Assembly: GCF_905475345.1 (NCBI RefSeq)
Contig: NC_066602.1
Span: forward strand, 1,860,001 to 1,924,000
Direction: 5' to 3'
Source of the DNA: Vespula vulgaris
Lineage: Eukaryota; Arthropoda; Insecta; Hymenoptera; Vespidae
DNA length: 64,000 nt
Shown here: piece by piece, positions 39,013 to 49,978 of the stretch
Layout: every line of letters begins with the position of its first letter
Numbering within the stretch: the first letter of the stretch is position 1
Translations under genes and position numbers: made by a program
The notes under the pieces: generated by a model
Databases searched by the model: none
What the model saw: the letters and a program-made list of their open reading frames with translations, nothing else
What the model was told of the DNA's origin: nothing

Positions 39013-42000
39013 GTTAAATTAATCGAGGATATATTTTCATAATTATTACATAATTTCATATTAACAATTATAATTAACGTTAAAAAAATTTGATAGAGAA
39101 AAGTTTTAACAAATCGCGTGTTTCGAATCGAAATGACATCAATCCTCGTCTTGTCTAGATGACTTTAACAGCTGACCAAGACGTTACACGTCTCTCTTAA
39201 AGATTAAATTTATTTGGCAAACTTCTCAGAAGGGATATAATATCGAAATGAGAGAAACAAACGACAAGCACGATGATAGGTATCGATTATTTATTAAGAT
39301 TGCTTCCAACACGAATACCTTGCTGGTATAATATGTGGGACAGCGAATAAACTATGTGGTAGCAGAAACGAGACTCTCGACTTTGTATATTCTCGAATGG
39401 TTAAGCCAATGCAAATTGCAATCTAACTAAACGATAAATAATTCCAGTTGAATATATAACGTGAAATCGATACATATTCTTTTTAATATGAATAATTAAT
39501 TAAAAGATAAATAATTTGAAATTCTAAATGAATGAATAAAATATATGAAAAAAAAGAAACGAATATATAATAAGAGAAAACATTTCCATACATGATTTTA
39601 TTATAATCAGGTATAATATCATAATTCTAATGAAAATCCTAAAGATTTTATCTTTTAATTCGAATAATGAATTACATATAATAAGCTAATAAAATAGGAA
39701 TAATCAAAAAATTATTTTCATCTGATCTTATAGTCTCATAAAGCGTATCGTCGTAGTTACAAAAAAAAAACAAAAATCGAAAAGATCAATTTGAAAGGGA
39801 AGAAAAGAAAAAAAAGAGAAGAGAAGAGAAGAAAGAAAAGACTAGCAAGATTTTACTTGGCCTTGTACCAACCGTTTTATTGATAAACTTTATATCCCTA
39901 GAGGATGCGTTATTTTATTGGAAAAGTCTCAGTGAACGATGTCGAAAGAACTGGAAATCGGTGAGAGGTATTCACACCTGCCACCATCTCGATATTTCTT
40001 TCTTTTTTTCTTTTATTATTTCTTCCTTTCTTTCTTCTTTCTCTTCTCTGAAACGATCTTCGTGTATGTTGGCTGCATCATCGTAATTCTCTCATGGACC
40101 CACTAAACGTGATTTCGAGAAAAAAATCATTATATTAAACGACTATCGTAGACGGATTTTAATCATTTTCTGAGACTCTCCAAAGCTACTAGCCAGCTGG
40201 TACATACTATTATTCTCTATATATATGCATATATATATATATATATATATCCACAGGTGTTACTAATTGTTACGATAAAAACTTCAAGCCTACGCTCACC
40301 GTTATGTCTTTTGACGAGACACTTTTAACGTCATAGTTTCTTTGCTTAGTTCATGTTTAACTTAAGTTTTGAAGAGATCTTATCTTTCTCTAACGATCAA
40401 ATATTTATCATTAGAATTTCAAATAGATAAAATTGTAGATATATTGTGTTTTCAATTTCTTCTTCTTCTTATAAATATATTATCATTTATATAATTATTA
40501 TTCTTGAAAAATAAAAAAGAAATCATAGATATGTACATATATATTTTTTTCGTGTTTATACATTCTCGATAAACGTGTGTTTCCGCAAAATAATGTACAA
40601 TCTCTGTCTCAAATCGATAATGACCGGCTGTCGACGTAATTATGACGGATTAAAGTTTATTAGATTTGACGCGCTCTCAACTATCCACTCTCGGCTCTTG
40701 AAAGTAATAAGACGATGATAATTATAATGAAGGGAAGATTATAGTGATTACCTAGACGAGTAGGACATTCTTCATACTGCATCCCTAACTCGAACGAATA
40801 TATTCTTATACTCGATATTTGATCTAGTTTTTGAAAATACATTATACATTGATCGAATCATTTATTATTTTATGATTCTTTTTATTAATTAATATTTTTT
40901 ATATACTTTATAAGTTACAAGCAATGATATAGCGTTTTGTTCTTTCTTTTTTTCTTTCATATGATTTTCTTATTAAAATTTGAGATTTCATATCAATAGT
41001 TATAACGTGATATTTTTGTTTTGTAGAATAATCATTATAATTAATTATAATAATTAATGAATTGTATCTCTCAATGATAAGTCTCGTCGATCTTTATTAA
41101 TCTTCAAAATAATCTATCTTTAAGAAGATATAATGAAGACATAGATCGTGGATCATGAATGAATTTTTCTTTTTCTTTCGTTAGGCGACAAAGTAACAAC
41201 GACGATGAATTTCCAGATACGAGCTCGTAAATCGTTTCTTCTTATTATTCTTCTTCTTACTGCTTCATCAAAGATCGACGATGCTGTACGAAGAGAACAC
41301 CTCGACGATCTTGAGATTCGAGTTTTATAGTAAACGTTGAACGTAGATATCTCTTGGCCCAACGGGCATTTGGATTACATCGTCTCTGTCTCATCGAGTA
41401 TATGTTAGTGGCAAGACAAGAACGATGTACTTTGATGAAAATTATGTTCTTCAGACTGATAATGAGTTCTTCACTAAGTTACCACGAAGAATGATATCTA
41501 ATCATTCGACTCTATTTAGAATTCCTATATAGAAGTTTTTTTTTTATTACGTAAAATGCAATCTAATTGAATAGAAACCCGAATTAGGATTTGATTTCTT
41601 TGAATTTCTTTTTCGAAAATATGTTAATAAACAGATTTAATAAAATCTCTAATAATTCCATTATATTTACAATTTCTATTTAGAAATGTTTAATCAAACA
41701 TTTTTATTACGTAAAATGCAAACTATAATCAAACAGAACTTCGAGTTCGATTTCTTAGAATATTTGCAAAGATAGAGAAATATTTACTATAGAAAAAAAA
41801 AAAAGAATGAAATCCGATCGACTGTAGACATTCGATTTAGAATCATTTCTTTACCTTCCTTTCGAACATACGTTAACCAAATATCATCATCTCTTATTTT
41901 CTTATATATCTCATCGATATGCTATACCAATTTCGGCAAGTTTTCAAACCTCTTGCAATCGTCTCTTCGAGAGACGAGAGGTTTGGCCACTCTGAAATAT

Positions 42001-44106
42001 TTTAATGGTGCTTTGTGTTCTCTCTGCATTCTCTCTTTCTCTTTCTCTCCTTCTATCTGCACTCCCAAGCAGCCTCTTCCCTTATTCGAACGCTTCTTTC
42101 CATCGACCTTTGTTTCTCGCTCTCTCTTCCTTTCTCTTCTCTCATTATACTGCTTTCGGTCGACGTTTCTTGACCACTGGTTATTTTAATTGGATCTTCG
42201 CCGATGCTTTTTCTACGTTTCGTCTCCTTTCCTTTCTTCTCTTTTTTTCTTTCATTCTTTCTTTCTTCCTTCTTCCTTCCTTCCTTCCTTCTTCCTTTCT
42301 TTCTTTCTTCCTTCCTTCCTTCTTAACCTCCGTTCGAATCTCTCCTCTCGAATACCATACTATCGGTTTTGTACTCAACCCAATCCCATCTTTGGAAATC
42401 TTGAAGAATATAAAAAAGACAAAAAGGAGTAAAATCCTTGGAATATTTCTATAGTAATCCGAACGATATATAGATTCTTATCTTTTCATCATCGAACCAT
42501 TCCTACGTTTTCGCGGATAAATGTATAAAAAACATTCCTCGTTAAGTTCGATGATAAGATACGAGCAGTAAATTCGACACATATGCTTTTTTTTCAAGAA
42601 GCAAGAATAATAAGGTATAGCTCGTTATTTTATTCCGAGACTTTTATGTACATATGTATATTCTTCTCGCATCTCTCTTTCAGAATATCGTATTTAGGAG
42701 AATTTCATGAACGACACAAGAAACTCATATCTGTGATAGGTTTATTGCTTTTTCTTCATGAAGTACTGTGATAAGCTTTGATCATTCGCATAGGAATCGG
42801 TCGAATTTTCTAACAGGATAAATGATATGCGTAATCGTTGGACAACGACCTTTGAAAAATTCATCTATAAAATATCTCTGTATAGAATACACACAGTGGC
42901 ACACTTGACGATATCAGGTAAGGAGAAACCCGAAGAAAGAAAGGACTACCGAAGGTAACGATGAACCTAACCGGAGCATTACCATTTCTCGCTGCGGGAG
43001 GCCTCAACCTATAGAAGCTCCAACCTTATTTTACACCGTCGGATCTTAATTTAATACCACGTTCTTCTCTTTGCCTCTACAAGATCGTGGACACGTCGAT
43101 GACTCTTCTCTTCACCAAGTTAGAACTTGGATCCTTATCGCGAAATATATTCTAACTAACAGATAATAAATTTCTCTGAGAGATCGTTACTTTCTTTAGG
43201 AACTTATTTCATTCATCTTACTCGTCCAATACCTCCGTTCTAATATACTATATATTAATGTATCACTACATGGAAGTCTGCTTATTCTTTTAACATCAAA
43301 TTATTTTAATGTTAAAACATGCAGAAGATATATAAATCGATGAAAAAGAAAAAAAATCGTAACGAGATCTTATAAAATCGGATCGTTTATCTTCCCTTCG
43401 TTTTTTTCACTCTTGCTTATTTTCTTCTTTTTTTTTTCTTGATTTCATTTTTGTTTAACGTTAACGTCGCTCGTCGTGAGAAAAAAAAGAATATAGTGTC
43501 CAGACAACGGAAGATAAATGGCCGAAGAAAATCGAAACGCGCGATCTTTGCGAAATCTAGATCGCTCATCTCCAGACTCGAATCGAGTTCGATCGAAAAG
43601 GCGATGCCCTTCGAACGTGCAGAATATTATGCGGATTCTACTCAGGTAGACATTGATAGAGGGGCTCCGTCGAGACTCGCCTATATCGATAATCGTTTTC
43701 TCTCGATCAAAGAGAAGATCATTTTTCCGATAAGGCATATTCATCACGCCTACCCCTTTCACAATCTTTTTACGTCCTCATCTTTTTTACTCGAATAGAG
43801 AAAGTTTTTTTTCGTTTCGTCGTTTTTCTGATCAGATTCCGTCGAAATGATCGAGAGAAATCCAATTCGATGATCTTCCAGAATTATCCATTTTATTATT
43901 CCGATTGATTATTCTCTAATAATGTTTTCGATATAATATTATATATCAAAAAGATTCCAATGATCTCATACGAATCTCCCTCCCTTTTTATTTGTGAATT
44001 TTCGAATGATCTACAAATGAATGGCTCACCTTGTTTGCCGTGGCTCCTGGATTTGCCCAAGAATGAGAAGGGCTATCGCGGTTGCCGCGACGTCACCACG
44101 ACGCAT
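7803..44106 (-). CDS. Wnt7: Wnt7-class signalling ligand (orthologue of Drosophila Wnt2)
   Basis: Secreted lipid-modified ligand for Frizzled receptors. Eight coding exons, all GT-AG: 44030-44106, 28344-28564, 10859-10973, 10621-10692, 10116-10203, 8599-8778, 8059-8389, 7803-7954. They sum to 411 residues plus stop, and phases agree at every junction. Visible features are a hydrophobic leader, CGRIPGL, the REAAFTYAI segment, GGCSADV, FLDAREIEGDARSLMNLHNN, and the palmitoleoylation motif CHGVSGSC (Ser207). The cysteine-rich end CDLMCCGRGYNTH...TCTERTEEYTCK is also present. The CGRIPGL...HRWNCS region is closest, from memory, to fly Wnt2, the Wnt7 class. The product is about 60 residues longer than vertebrate Wnt7 (about 350) because exon 7 carries a Ser/Lys/Arg-rich linker. 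Introns 1 and 2 are about 15.5 and 17.4 kb. A probable small gene is nested antisense in intron 2. Confidence 0.93.
9060..9098. repeat. Perfect 11-bp inverted repeat plus third copy, Wnt7 intron 5
   Basis: AATTACGGTAC (9060-9070), loop GATAA, then GTACCGTAATT (9076-9086), followed by a further direct copy GTACCGTAAT at 9089-9098. It forms a short hairpin inside the intron. Confidence 0.8.
9934..10042. repeat. Long imperfect hairpin in Wnt7 intron 5
   Basis: Arms 9934-9958 and 10018-10042 are reverse complements over 25 bp with two mismatches. The 59-bp loop contains a further stem (AAAATG at 9963-9968 with CATTTT at 9993-9998). On the Wnt7 strand it starts about 74 bases after the exon 5 donor. 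Size and shape are compatible with a pre-miRNA or a very short inverted-repeat element. Confidence 0.7.
10411..10543. repeat. (TACA)n microsatellite in Wnt7 intron 4
   Basis: About 130 bp of nearly pure CATA/TACA tetranucleotide repeat with a few point changes. In the Wnt7 transcript it reads UGUA repeats and fills about a third of the 417-bp intron between exons 4 and 5. Confidence 0.95.
11891..12010. repeat. Two (GA)n arrays
   Basis: Nearly pure GA dinucleotide runs at 11891-11943 and 11974-12010, separated by about 30 bp of unique sequence. Open frames over them are repeat artefacts. Confidence 0.95.
13754..14057. repeat. (GAA)n and (GA)n arrays
   Basis: GAA trinucleotide run at about 13754-13785 and a GA run with a few A insertions at 13987-14057; between them lies CT-rich but mixed sequence. 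Confidence 0.9.
14646..14711. repeat. (CT)n array
   Basis: CT dinucleotide repeat with occasional extra T. Confidence 0.95.
15601..15704. repeat. (GA)n array, interrupted
   Basis: About 100 bp of GA repeat with regularly scattered AAAG interruptions. Directly upstream lies a GTGTGTACGTGTGCGAG stretch. Confidence 0.95.
16320..16435 (+). promoter_or_regulatory. Candidate promoter and first exon of nested small gene (NRF-1-like site)
   Basis: A GC-rich island in AT-rich surroundings. It contains the palindrome GCGCATGCGC (16335-16344), the core of the NRF-1/erect-wing site. About 36 bp later comes GCCATTTTG, a PHO/YY1-like core. A GTAATT donor follows at 16436. This is the sort of TATA-less arrangement expected of a broadly active promoter, and it sits upstream of the coding exons on the plus strand. 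Transcription is inferred. Confidence 0.5.
16739..16840. repeat. (CA)n and (TA)n microsatellites
   Basis: A short CACACA run near 16740 and a pure TA run at about 16796-16840, ending in ACACAC. Confidence 0.9.
17664..20507 (+). CDS. Probable small-protein gene nested in Wnt7 intron 2, 45 residues
   Basis: I do not recognise the product. Coding exons are 17664-17710 (exon from 17648 after a poly-T TTAG acceptor; donor GTAAGT), 19843-19910 (acceptor ATTAAG, donor GTAACT) and 20485-20507 (acceptor TTGTTACAG). Split codons close in phase at both junctions. The peptide starts MLEQDAHSARINEDLK, continues NASMKSLGYEAKKKLPQTMI and ends QEGDDYWIC before TAA. It is hydrophilic with a basic centre and has no signal peptide or membrane span. 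A 5' UTR exon ending at 16435, and possibly another at 16892-16980 with its own short upstream ORF, would precede it. AATAAA signals near 20860 and 21003 could end the transcript. It is antisense to Wnt7. It could instead be a non-coding RNA with a chance frame. Confidence 0.5.
23210..23460. promoter_or_regulatory. GC-richer island with CRE palindrome and E-box
   Basis: Within AT-rich intron 2 this stretch has more balanced composition, CAGGTG (E-box core) near 23231, and a perfect TGACGTCA (CREB/ATF site) at 23442-23449 inside the palindrome TTGACGTCAA. No open frame. Enhancer role is a guess from motifs. Confidence 0.3.
24457..24544. repeat. (ACCT)n microsatellite
   Basis: About 85 bp of CTAC/ACCT tetranucleotide repeat, nearly pure. 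Confidence 0.95.
28281..28331. repeat. (CT)n array beside Wnt7 exon 2 donor
   Basis: Pure CT repeat on the plus strand, so GA in the Wnt7 transcript, beginning about 13 bases after the exon 2 splice donor. Confidence 0.95.
28344..28564 (-). CDS. Wnt7: Wnt7 coding exon 2
   Basis: Flanked by a TTTTTTTTCAG acceptor and a GTAAGA donor on the minus strand. It encodes a hydrophobic stretch (VVGAVVVGAAV), then CGRIPGLAKSQREQC, ECRHQFRHHRWNCSHV and DQIFSHVVVV. The Cys pattern and the N-glycosylation site NCS match the Wnt N-terminal domain. A long GA array begins about 13 bases into the intron after the donor. Confidence 0.93.
29777..29853. repeat. (CT)n array
   Basis: CT repeat with regular TTT interruptions about every 14-18 bases, suggesting a higher-order unit. 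Confidence 0.95.
31926..32050 (+). repeat. Dispersed direct repeat, copy 1
   Basis: About 125 bp that recurs at 33315-33440, with roughly ten differences. Both copies share CATTTATAGAAGTTTA and AACAAGCTTTTACCAAGAGA. Confidence 0.85.
32223..32244. promoter_or_regulatory. Palindromic tandem E-box (two CACGTG, 6-bp spacer)
   Basis: CGCACGTG (32223-32230) and CACGTGCG (32237-32244) are perfect inverted copies around CTGGAA. Each contains the canonical bHLH site CACGTG. A GTTTC pentamer run follows at about 32271-32295. Confidence 0.55.
33219..33306. repeat. Compound (TA)n(GA)n microsatellite
   Basis: A pure TA run that switches directly to GA at about 33263. Confidence 0.95.
33315..33440 (+). 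repeat. Dispersed direct repeat, copy 2
   Basis: Second copy of the element at 31926-32050, same orientation, about 1.39 kb away. It begins just after the TA-GA compound repeat. Confidence 0.85.
34549..34608. repeat. (CTTT)n microsatellite
   Basis: About 60 bp of CTTT tetranucleotide repeat. Confidence 0.95.
35850..36315 (+). repeat. Diverged tandem duplication, two units of about 200-240 bp
   Basis: Unit A (about 35850-36058) and unit B (about 36077-36315) share the same order of segments. Each has GAC(A/G)TT..TTTTT, AACNTTGATCCT with GATCAA, a polypyrimidine tract, then AATGAGTAACGAGCCAAA (unit B) or its variant in unit A, a CT array, and TGAATCTTCGAA-like sequence. Confidence 0.7.
41538..41770 (+). 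repeat. Direct repeat pair of about 70 bp
   Basis: TTTTTATTACGTAAAATGCA occurs at about 41540 and again at about 41700. Each copy is followed by related sequence ending in GATTTCTT.GAATTT-like bases. Confidence 0.75.
42239..42322. repeat. (CTTC)n/(CTTT)n mixed repeat
   Basis: Polypyrimidine stretch of CTTC and CTTT units; the open frames here on both strands are repeat-derived. Confidence 0.9.
44030..44106 (-). CDS. Wnt7: Wnt7 coding exon 1 (signal peptide)
   Basis: Minus-strand ATG at 44106 opens 25 codons plus 2 bases ending in AG before a GTGAGC donor. It encodes MRRGDVAATAIALLILGQ and then a short tail. The two leftover bases join the first G of exon 2 to make Arg, exactly the phase exon 2 needs; exon 2 has no ATG before CGRIPGL. 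The basic start plus AATAIALLILG core is what a secreted Wnt requires. This is the only suitable minus-strand exon I found upstream, but the join is inferred, not observed in a transcript. Confidence 0.72.
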
Positions 44107-44360
44107 CTCTTACATCACAATCACTTTGTTTTATCTAGAATTCGTCAAACGGATAAAAGCACGATCAATTTCCACGATTGCTCGATCACTCGTTCTTCTT
44201 TCAAATCGGATGTTTCAAACAAATCCCAAAAACGTTTCTCCTTTCAATTAAGTACATCAATAATCTCACGATTGATAATTTCTTCACACAAGAAAAGTTT
44301 TTTCCAATCTTTCACATATATCTCAAATAAATATACATATAAAAGAAAGAGAGAAAGATA

Positions 44361-44361
44361 G

Positions 44362-44405
<44 letters not shown>
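44361..44405. repeat. (GATA)n then (GA)n microsatellite
   Basis: GATA tetranucleotide run followed by GA repeat. Confidence 0.9.
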
Positions 44406-45308
44406 CGTGAAATCTTTATAGATTTTTCGTTTTCCAAAGATCCATTCAAAGTCGATGATCGAAGCACATCAAGAAGAAGATCATGGCGATCTTCAAACAA
44501 AGACGATGATGTATTTCACTCGACGAAAGAGGGCGAAAGTGTGAAACTTCTTAAACGGCAACACATTTGGCATTTCTCAAGTGTTTGCTAACTTAACAGG
44601 ATCTTCACGAGTATTTATTTGTCCAGGTTAAATACTCGAGAGAAAGGTTTAGTCTCTCGTGACTAAGCTCCTTTTGAAAAAAAAGAACGAACAGGATCAG
44701 AGAAAAGATAAGAGAAGAGAAGGAGGAAGGGGCAAAAGAAGAAGACGAAGAAGAAAAAGAAGAAGAAGAGGAGGAGGAGGAGGAAGAGGATGATTCCAAA
44801 TGGAAAAGAGAATCATCAGTTTGAACTGTTGGTTTAGCAAGGTCGGTAGCCTCTTTCCGTTCGCGTGCCAAAAGACTATTGCTCTGGTTTATCTGTCAAG
44901 TTACTTAATTAAAAACGATCTTCGATCAAGAATTATCGCTTGTAGAAAAAAGAAATATAATCTTTTCTTTTTTTTTGCATCCTTTTTTCAACACACTTTC
45001 GAGAACTCTATCGATAAATATTTCAAGATTATCTATGTGTTCTTTGTTCTTGATCATTCTAATCTACTCGAAGAAGAAATTGTTAGATCTTTATTAGCAA
45101 ATAGATGCTAATTCAAAAGATAATCAGAGAGCCGTATGTCTTGTCTATTATAAATCAAAATCTTAACGAAGAAGATTGAAGATACGTATGTCCTTCTCTC
45201 TCATCGTTCTCACACTTATCCTTGTGCAACAATTTTCTCTCATTGTCCTTTTCGTTCTCCGTTTAAGAGAAACGAACTGAAGATTTATCGATCCGCACAT
45301 CTTTTTCT

Positions 45309-45354
45309 TTTTCTTCTTCTTCTTCTTCTTCTTCTTCTTCTTCTTCTTCTTCTT
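45309..45354. repeat. (TTC)n microsatellite
   Basis: Pure TTC trinucleotide run; read as poly-lysine or similar in artefact frames. Confidence 0.95.
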
Positions 45355-45919
45355 CCTTCTTGGATCCCTCGAGTTCAACACGAATGTTTCGTCGAATCTT
45401 CTTAAATCTTCGTTCTTTTTTTCTTCTTTCTTTGCTACCGGTTTCTATTGTCTCGAGATCCTTAACACCTTCTACTCTTCGTCTTTGCGAAAAGAATTTC
45501 TAAGAAATTCTTCAAAAATCCTTCCACCGTCGGCTTTTCCTTTTACGATCGAATACGATTATCATTCATTTCCGTCTGAATTCGTTCGTAAAATCGGTAA
45601 TCTCAGTTACTGTCATAATCCGTCAAACTTCTTCTTCTTCTTCTTGTCAATATCCTTGCTAAGTTTCTGATACATCGTTAATCATCCGATGTCATGGCCA
45701 AGTTATTACATAGTCTCTGTTCATGTTAAAAACTTGATAGTATGTTCGACCAGATGTCTTATCTCTTTGCAACCGAAACTTTTTCTTCTTTTTCTTCTTC
45801 TTCTTCTTCTCAAGACAGGTTTCTTTCTTACTTGTCAAACTTGATCACTCTCTTAACTTGTACACTCTCTTTCAATTTCGGTAATACAAAGATAAAGAAA
45901 GACAGAGACAGAGAGAGAA

Positions 45920-45950
<31 letters not shown>

Positions 45951-46614
45951 TAGAGAAAGAGAGAGAAAGAATGAGACACGGATACGGAGAAGCTGTCTTG
46001 ATCTCGTCATCAAAAGAAATTTCTTCTCAATGTAATAAAAGCAAGAGAGAGAACGGTAGTACTCTGACGTGATCTCGAACTGGAGCAGAGGGTAACTGTG
46101 CAAGGTGTTCGAAGTGACCCGCGTCGTTGTTCAAGGTAACCATCACCAACGGCGCCAGCGGCACTACCTTTCGAGCTATGCCACCACCACTGCTACTACT
46201 ACTGTTAATAGCAAGTAGCAAGTAGTAGCAGAAATAACACGGTGACAATAGATGACAGCTGTAAAACTATCACGAGCATAACTCTGATCGAGCTTTACGT
46301 ATAATATTACAAATATTCTTAATATGAGATTTGTGTGACAAACTCATATTTATGTCTGATTAGGATCGTTTCATTCCGTCCTTTTTAGTTGAGAATAAAT
46401 GTTATGATGTATAATAACACTGAAACAAATGGTTAAGTCTAAACAATGGCTAAGACTCTTAGTCACATGGGAATTTGAATGAGCGGTCAGAAAGTAAAGT
46501 ACGTTCGGACGAGAGGAGGGCCCGCGATGGACTGGCCTCGCCAACCCAAGTCCTCCTACCTTTGGGATCAGGTCCCAGCCTCTACGATCTTACCTCTACG
46601 ATCCTACCTCTGCA

Positions 46615-46615
<1 letters not shown>

Positions 46616-46648
<33 letters not shown>

Positions 46649-46924
46649 TCTCCCTCTACTTTTCTTTCCTTCTCCCTCCAACTTGTCCTCTCTCTTTCTC
46701 TCTCTTTACTCTCATCTCCTATCTCCTTTTATCTTTCTCTGTCAGTCCTTTTTCCTTCTTATACTTCTTCTTCTCTTCTCTTCTTCTTTAGCTGCTGCTT
46801 CTTCTTCTCATCTCACGTCGTATCGCTTCATGCCTCCCCCTCCTCCTCCTCCTCCTCCTCCTTTCTCTCTCTCTCTCTCCCTCTCTCTCTTTCTTTATTT
46901 CTCTTTTTCTTTCTCCCTCTCTCT

Positions 46925-46970
<46 letters not shown>
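46616..46970. repeat. Polypyrimidine complex: (CT)n, (TCC)n, (CT)n
   Basis: CT-rich sequence with a TCC run at about 46835-46861 and a long CT array to about 46970. Confidence 0.9.
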
Positions 46971-48361
46971 ATCTTTCTCTTTCTATCTCTCTTATTCCGT
47001 GCTTTAGTTTGAGAGTTACCTGATGCTCCAACGCTCCCGTCCTACGTCTATATTCGCGAATTTTTTCTTATAGCAAGTGATAAGCATTCGTCAGAGATTC
47101 GAGATGTTATCGATGTTTGTTCTCTTTAAAAGTTAAGCATAAAAATAATTCGGGAAAAAAAAACTCTTCTTTATTATGTAACATTAGGTATAAATGAATT
47201 TTTCTACGACAATTGAATTTATGATCCATTATGAACATTTCACTTCATGTTTCTCATCTTCTTCAAGTAACAATTTCGATCAATGAGGTTAAGGGTTACA
47301 AGCCCTATATCATTTATGAATTCCACGTTTAGATATCAAGTATAGAATAGGATAATGTTAGATCGATATTATAGGAAAGTTTTTCTCTCGAAATAAGTGG
47401 AAACGCAATTAGCTTTTTCGAGGAATCGTAGTGGTATTACGAGAATAAGTTCAGGATAATTTTCTGACCCTTATGAACTTGGGCCATGCAAGAAACTCTG
47501 TGTGTTATATATCGATTATGTGAATTTTATTCTAAAAGACATGGATCCCCATAGAAGATAGAGAGAAAGGTGTTCTCTTTTCTTTCACTTTTTTCTTTGC
47601 ATGTTGAGCAATATAAAAACGAAGGGAGAACGTGGACTTCCCTTCCACACATACAAAGAGAGAATTTTATTAATTATATATCATTACACCATAATTGCAC
47701 GCGCCATATGTTTTCGGTTTTTCGAGGGTTTCAAACCTGATCATTTTATTTTTCTTCTTTCTCTCTCTCTCTCTCTCTCTCTATGAAAAAGCAATTTTGG
47801 TATTATTACTTTTTAAATTGTTATTCAGTTATTACTTGTTATTATCTTTAATCATTATTTAATTATTATATAAAGAAAAATCGACTAAATCGTCTAATTA
47901 CAAATAAATTCTTTATATTGTTCGTTTTAATTATTATTACAAATTATTATTAAAGTTATTATTCAGTTATTATATAAAGAAGGATCTCAATTGCGTCATT
48001 CGACGACAAACGAAGTTTCGACGTCTACTTTTTCAATAAAAAAAAATATACAAATAGAGAGATTTTATATTCTTTTTAGGAACGAAACGAGAGAATAAAA
48101 TGAACAGGAATCATAGCTGAGTGCACTCACATATATATCACGAATTTCCTATTTCCGAGTACAAAGGAAGAAAGAGCGAGTGAATGAGTGAGTAAGTGAG
48201 AAAGAGAGAAAGGAAGTTCGGAAACGAATTCGTTCCGATGGAACGAGATCTATGTGATCACACTGTGAGTTGTCATAATGCAGACAAACGCTAATTGAGA
48301 GATAAGAAAACACGTTTGTGCACATAGGTTTCTCTCTACGTTTCATAGTTAACTCGTTGCC

Positions 48362-48364
<3 letters not shown>

Positions 48365-48392
<28 letters not shown>
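48365..48392. repeat. Poly(A) run
   Basis: About 28 consecutive A. I see no duplicated target site or upstream retroposon body, so it is listed as a simple repeat only. Confidence 0.9.
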
Positions 48393-48397
<5 letters not shown>

Positions 48398-48637
48398 AGA
48401 ATACTCGGCATATGCGAGCATACGAACGACGATTCCAACATGGAAAGCTGCTTTTCGAATTCCCAGATGGCACAAAAGGCCGGTATTCCTTTGTGTCGTA
48501 ATAATGGACGAACGAGGCTTTCCATATAGCTATGACAAATTCGTCGATGCGCAGGTGTGCTCGTCAAGTACACCAGTAAAGTACATACATATGTATTGCG
48601 CCTACATGTATGTATATGTACTTGGATGAGAGAACGA

Positions 48638-48647
48638 GCTGCTGCTG

Positions 48648-48688
<41 letters not shown>

Positions 48689-48689
48689 A
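48638..48689. repeat. (GCT)n trinucleotide repeat
   Basis: About 17 GCT units with one ACT interruption. It lies in a short open frame that would give poly-alanine, but no gene structure supports coding. Confidence 0.9.
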
Positions 48690-49578
48690 TTCTGAATGCT
48701 GCTGCTATTCTTTTGAAAGAACACCTCTCTAAGCCTTGTGTAGTAAGCTAGAAAAAAGGGATTGAGAGAAACCCTCTTTTAAATAATCTTAGCCCAGGTT
48801 GCCCTGATTCTGAAGGATACATACAACAGGATATGTCTTATATAATTGGAATTTTTCCTGTAATAACCCGACGTTTTCTTTTTCTTTCAAATATGTATTT
48901 TTATATTTAACATCGAGTCGAATGAGAAAAGAAATATAGGTACTTGAGAATTATAGTTCTCGTAGATATCATAAGATATAAAGATATCGTAAGAAAAGAA
49001 TGAAGAAAAGGTAAAGGGTCTGGAAAGGAACCTACCCTAATCTTTTATATCTTACCGCTACAATACGAGACTGTAACTGACTAGCTCCTTCGAAAGGACC
49101 GTTGTACCGGCCTAACATCTGCTCGAAATAGAAACCGCTAATAAAAGTGAAGAGAGAAGAGGAATTGGAAAAGAATTACGAGAGATCGAAAAGAGGCGGG
49201 GCGAACCTTACACACGAAGGGATGCTTAGAAAAATCAAATATCGTGTTAGAACGAATATTGCCTATCTAAGTTTTTGAAGAAATTACAAGAGTAGACGTC
49301 TCGAATTATTCCTAAAGACATTTACATAAATTTATATATATAGAGAGAAATCTATAGAAATTTATTACATCTATGTAAGATAAAGAAGTAAAGAAAAAAG
49401 TATAGAATCTTAGTCATTGGTCGCGCTAAAACCAATTCCCTTCTAACGTGGGTCGTACAAGAGCATTCGGTGGTGGTAGCAACGAGCAACAGGTCTGCTG
49501 ATCTTTCCCTCTCTCTTCTCTTTCTTGCGCACACTTTCGGTTACGCCCATTTCACAACTCCTTTTCGCTCCTTCATCT

Positions 49579-49582
<4 letters not shown>

Positions 49583-49634
<52 letters not shown>

Positions 49635-49939
49635 GTCTCTCTTTGTCTATCTTTCTCTCTTTCTTTTATCCTAATACGAAACCCCAATGAATTAGAACGA
49701 AGCAATCACAATTTATTCTTATTCTTTTTCAAAATTAATTTATACAAAAGTATCAAGTAAAATAAGCTATAATATCCTCCTTGATCAGAATTAAATAATT
49801 GCTATTTTTAGCAAAAATTTCTTTTCCCTTTTGATATTCCATACAAAAACGAATTTTTATTATAATCATTAGGATTCATTAAGTTACATATGATGTTGTA
49901 GATATATCTAATATTTTCATTGTTATTATTTTTCTTTTC

Positions 49940-49978
<39 letters not shown>

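Larger units (their letters stand above)
28565..44029 (-). other. Wnt7 intron 1 (about 15.5 kb)
   Basis: Lies between the signal-peptide exon and exon 2. Contents include a CT array at 29777-29853, diverged local duplications near 29.5, 30.5, 31.9/33.3, 35.9/36.1 and 41.5/41.7 kb, and a tandem CACGTG element at 32223-32244. There is also a GTTTC pentamer run, a TA-GA compound repeat at 33219-33306, and CTTT, CT and CTTC arrays. I see no gene: the open frames are short, unsupported or built on repeats. Confidence 0.7.

Noticed and set aside
48365..48392. Poly(A) run as a retroposed gene tail
   Set aside because: No processed coding remnant upstream on either strand and no target-site duplication seen.
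48557..48751. Poly-alanine frame at the GCT repeat
   Set aside because: A repeat-driven frame with no exon structure; treated as microsatellite.
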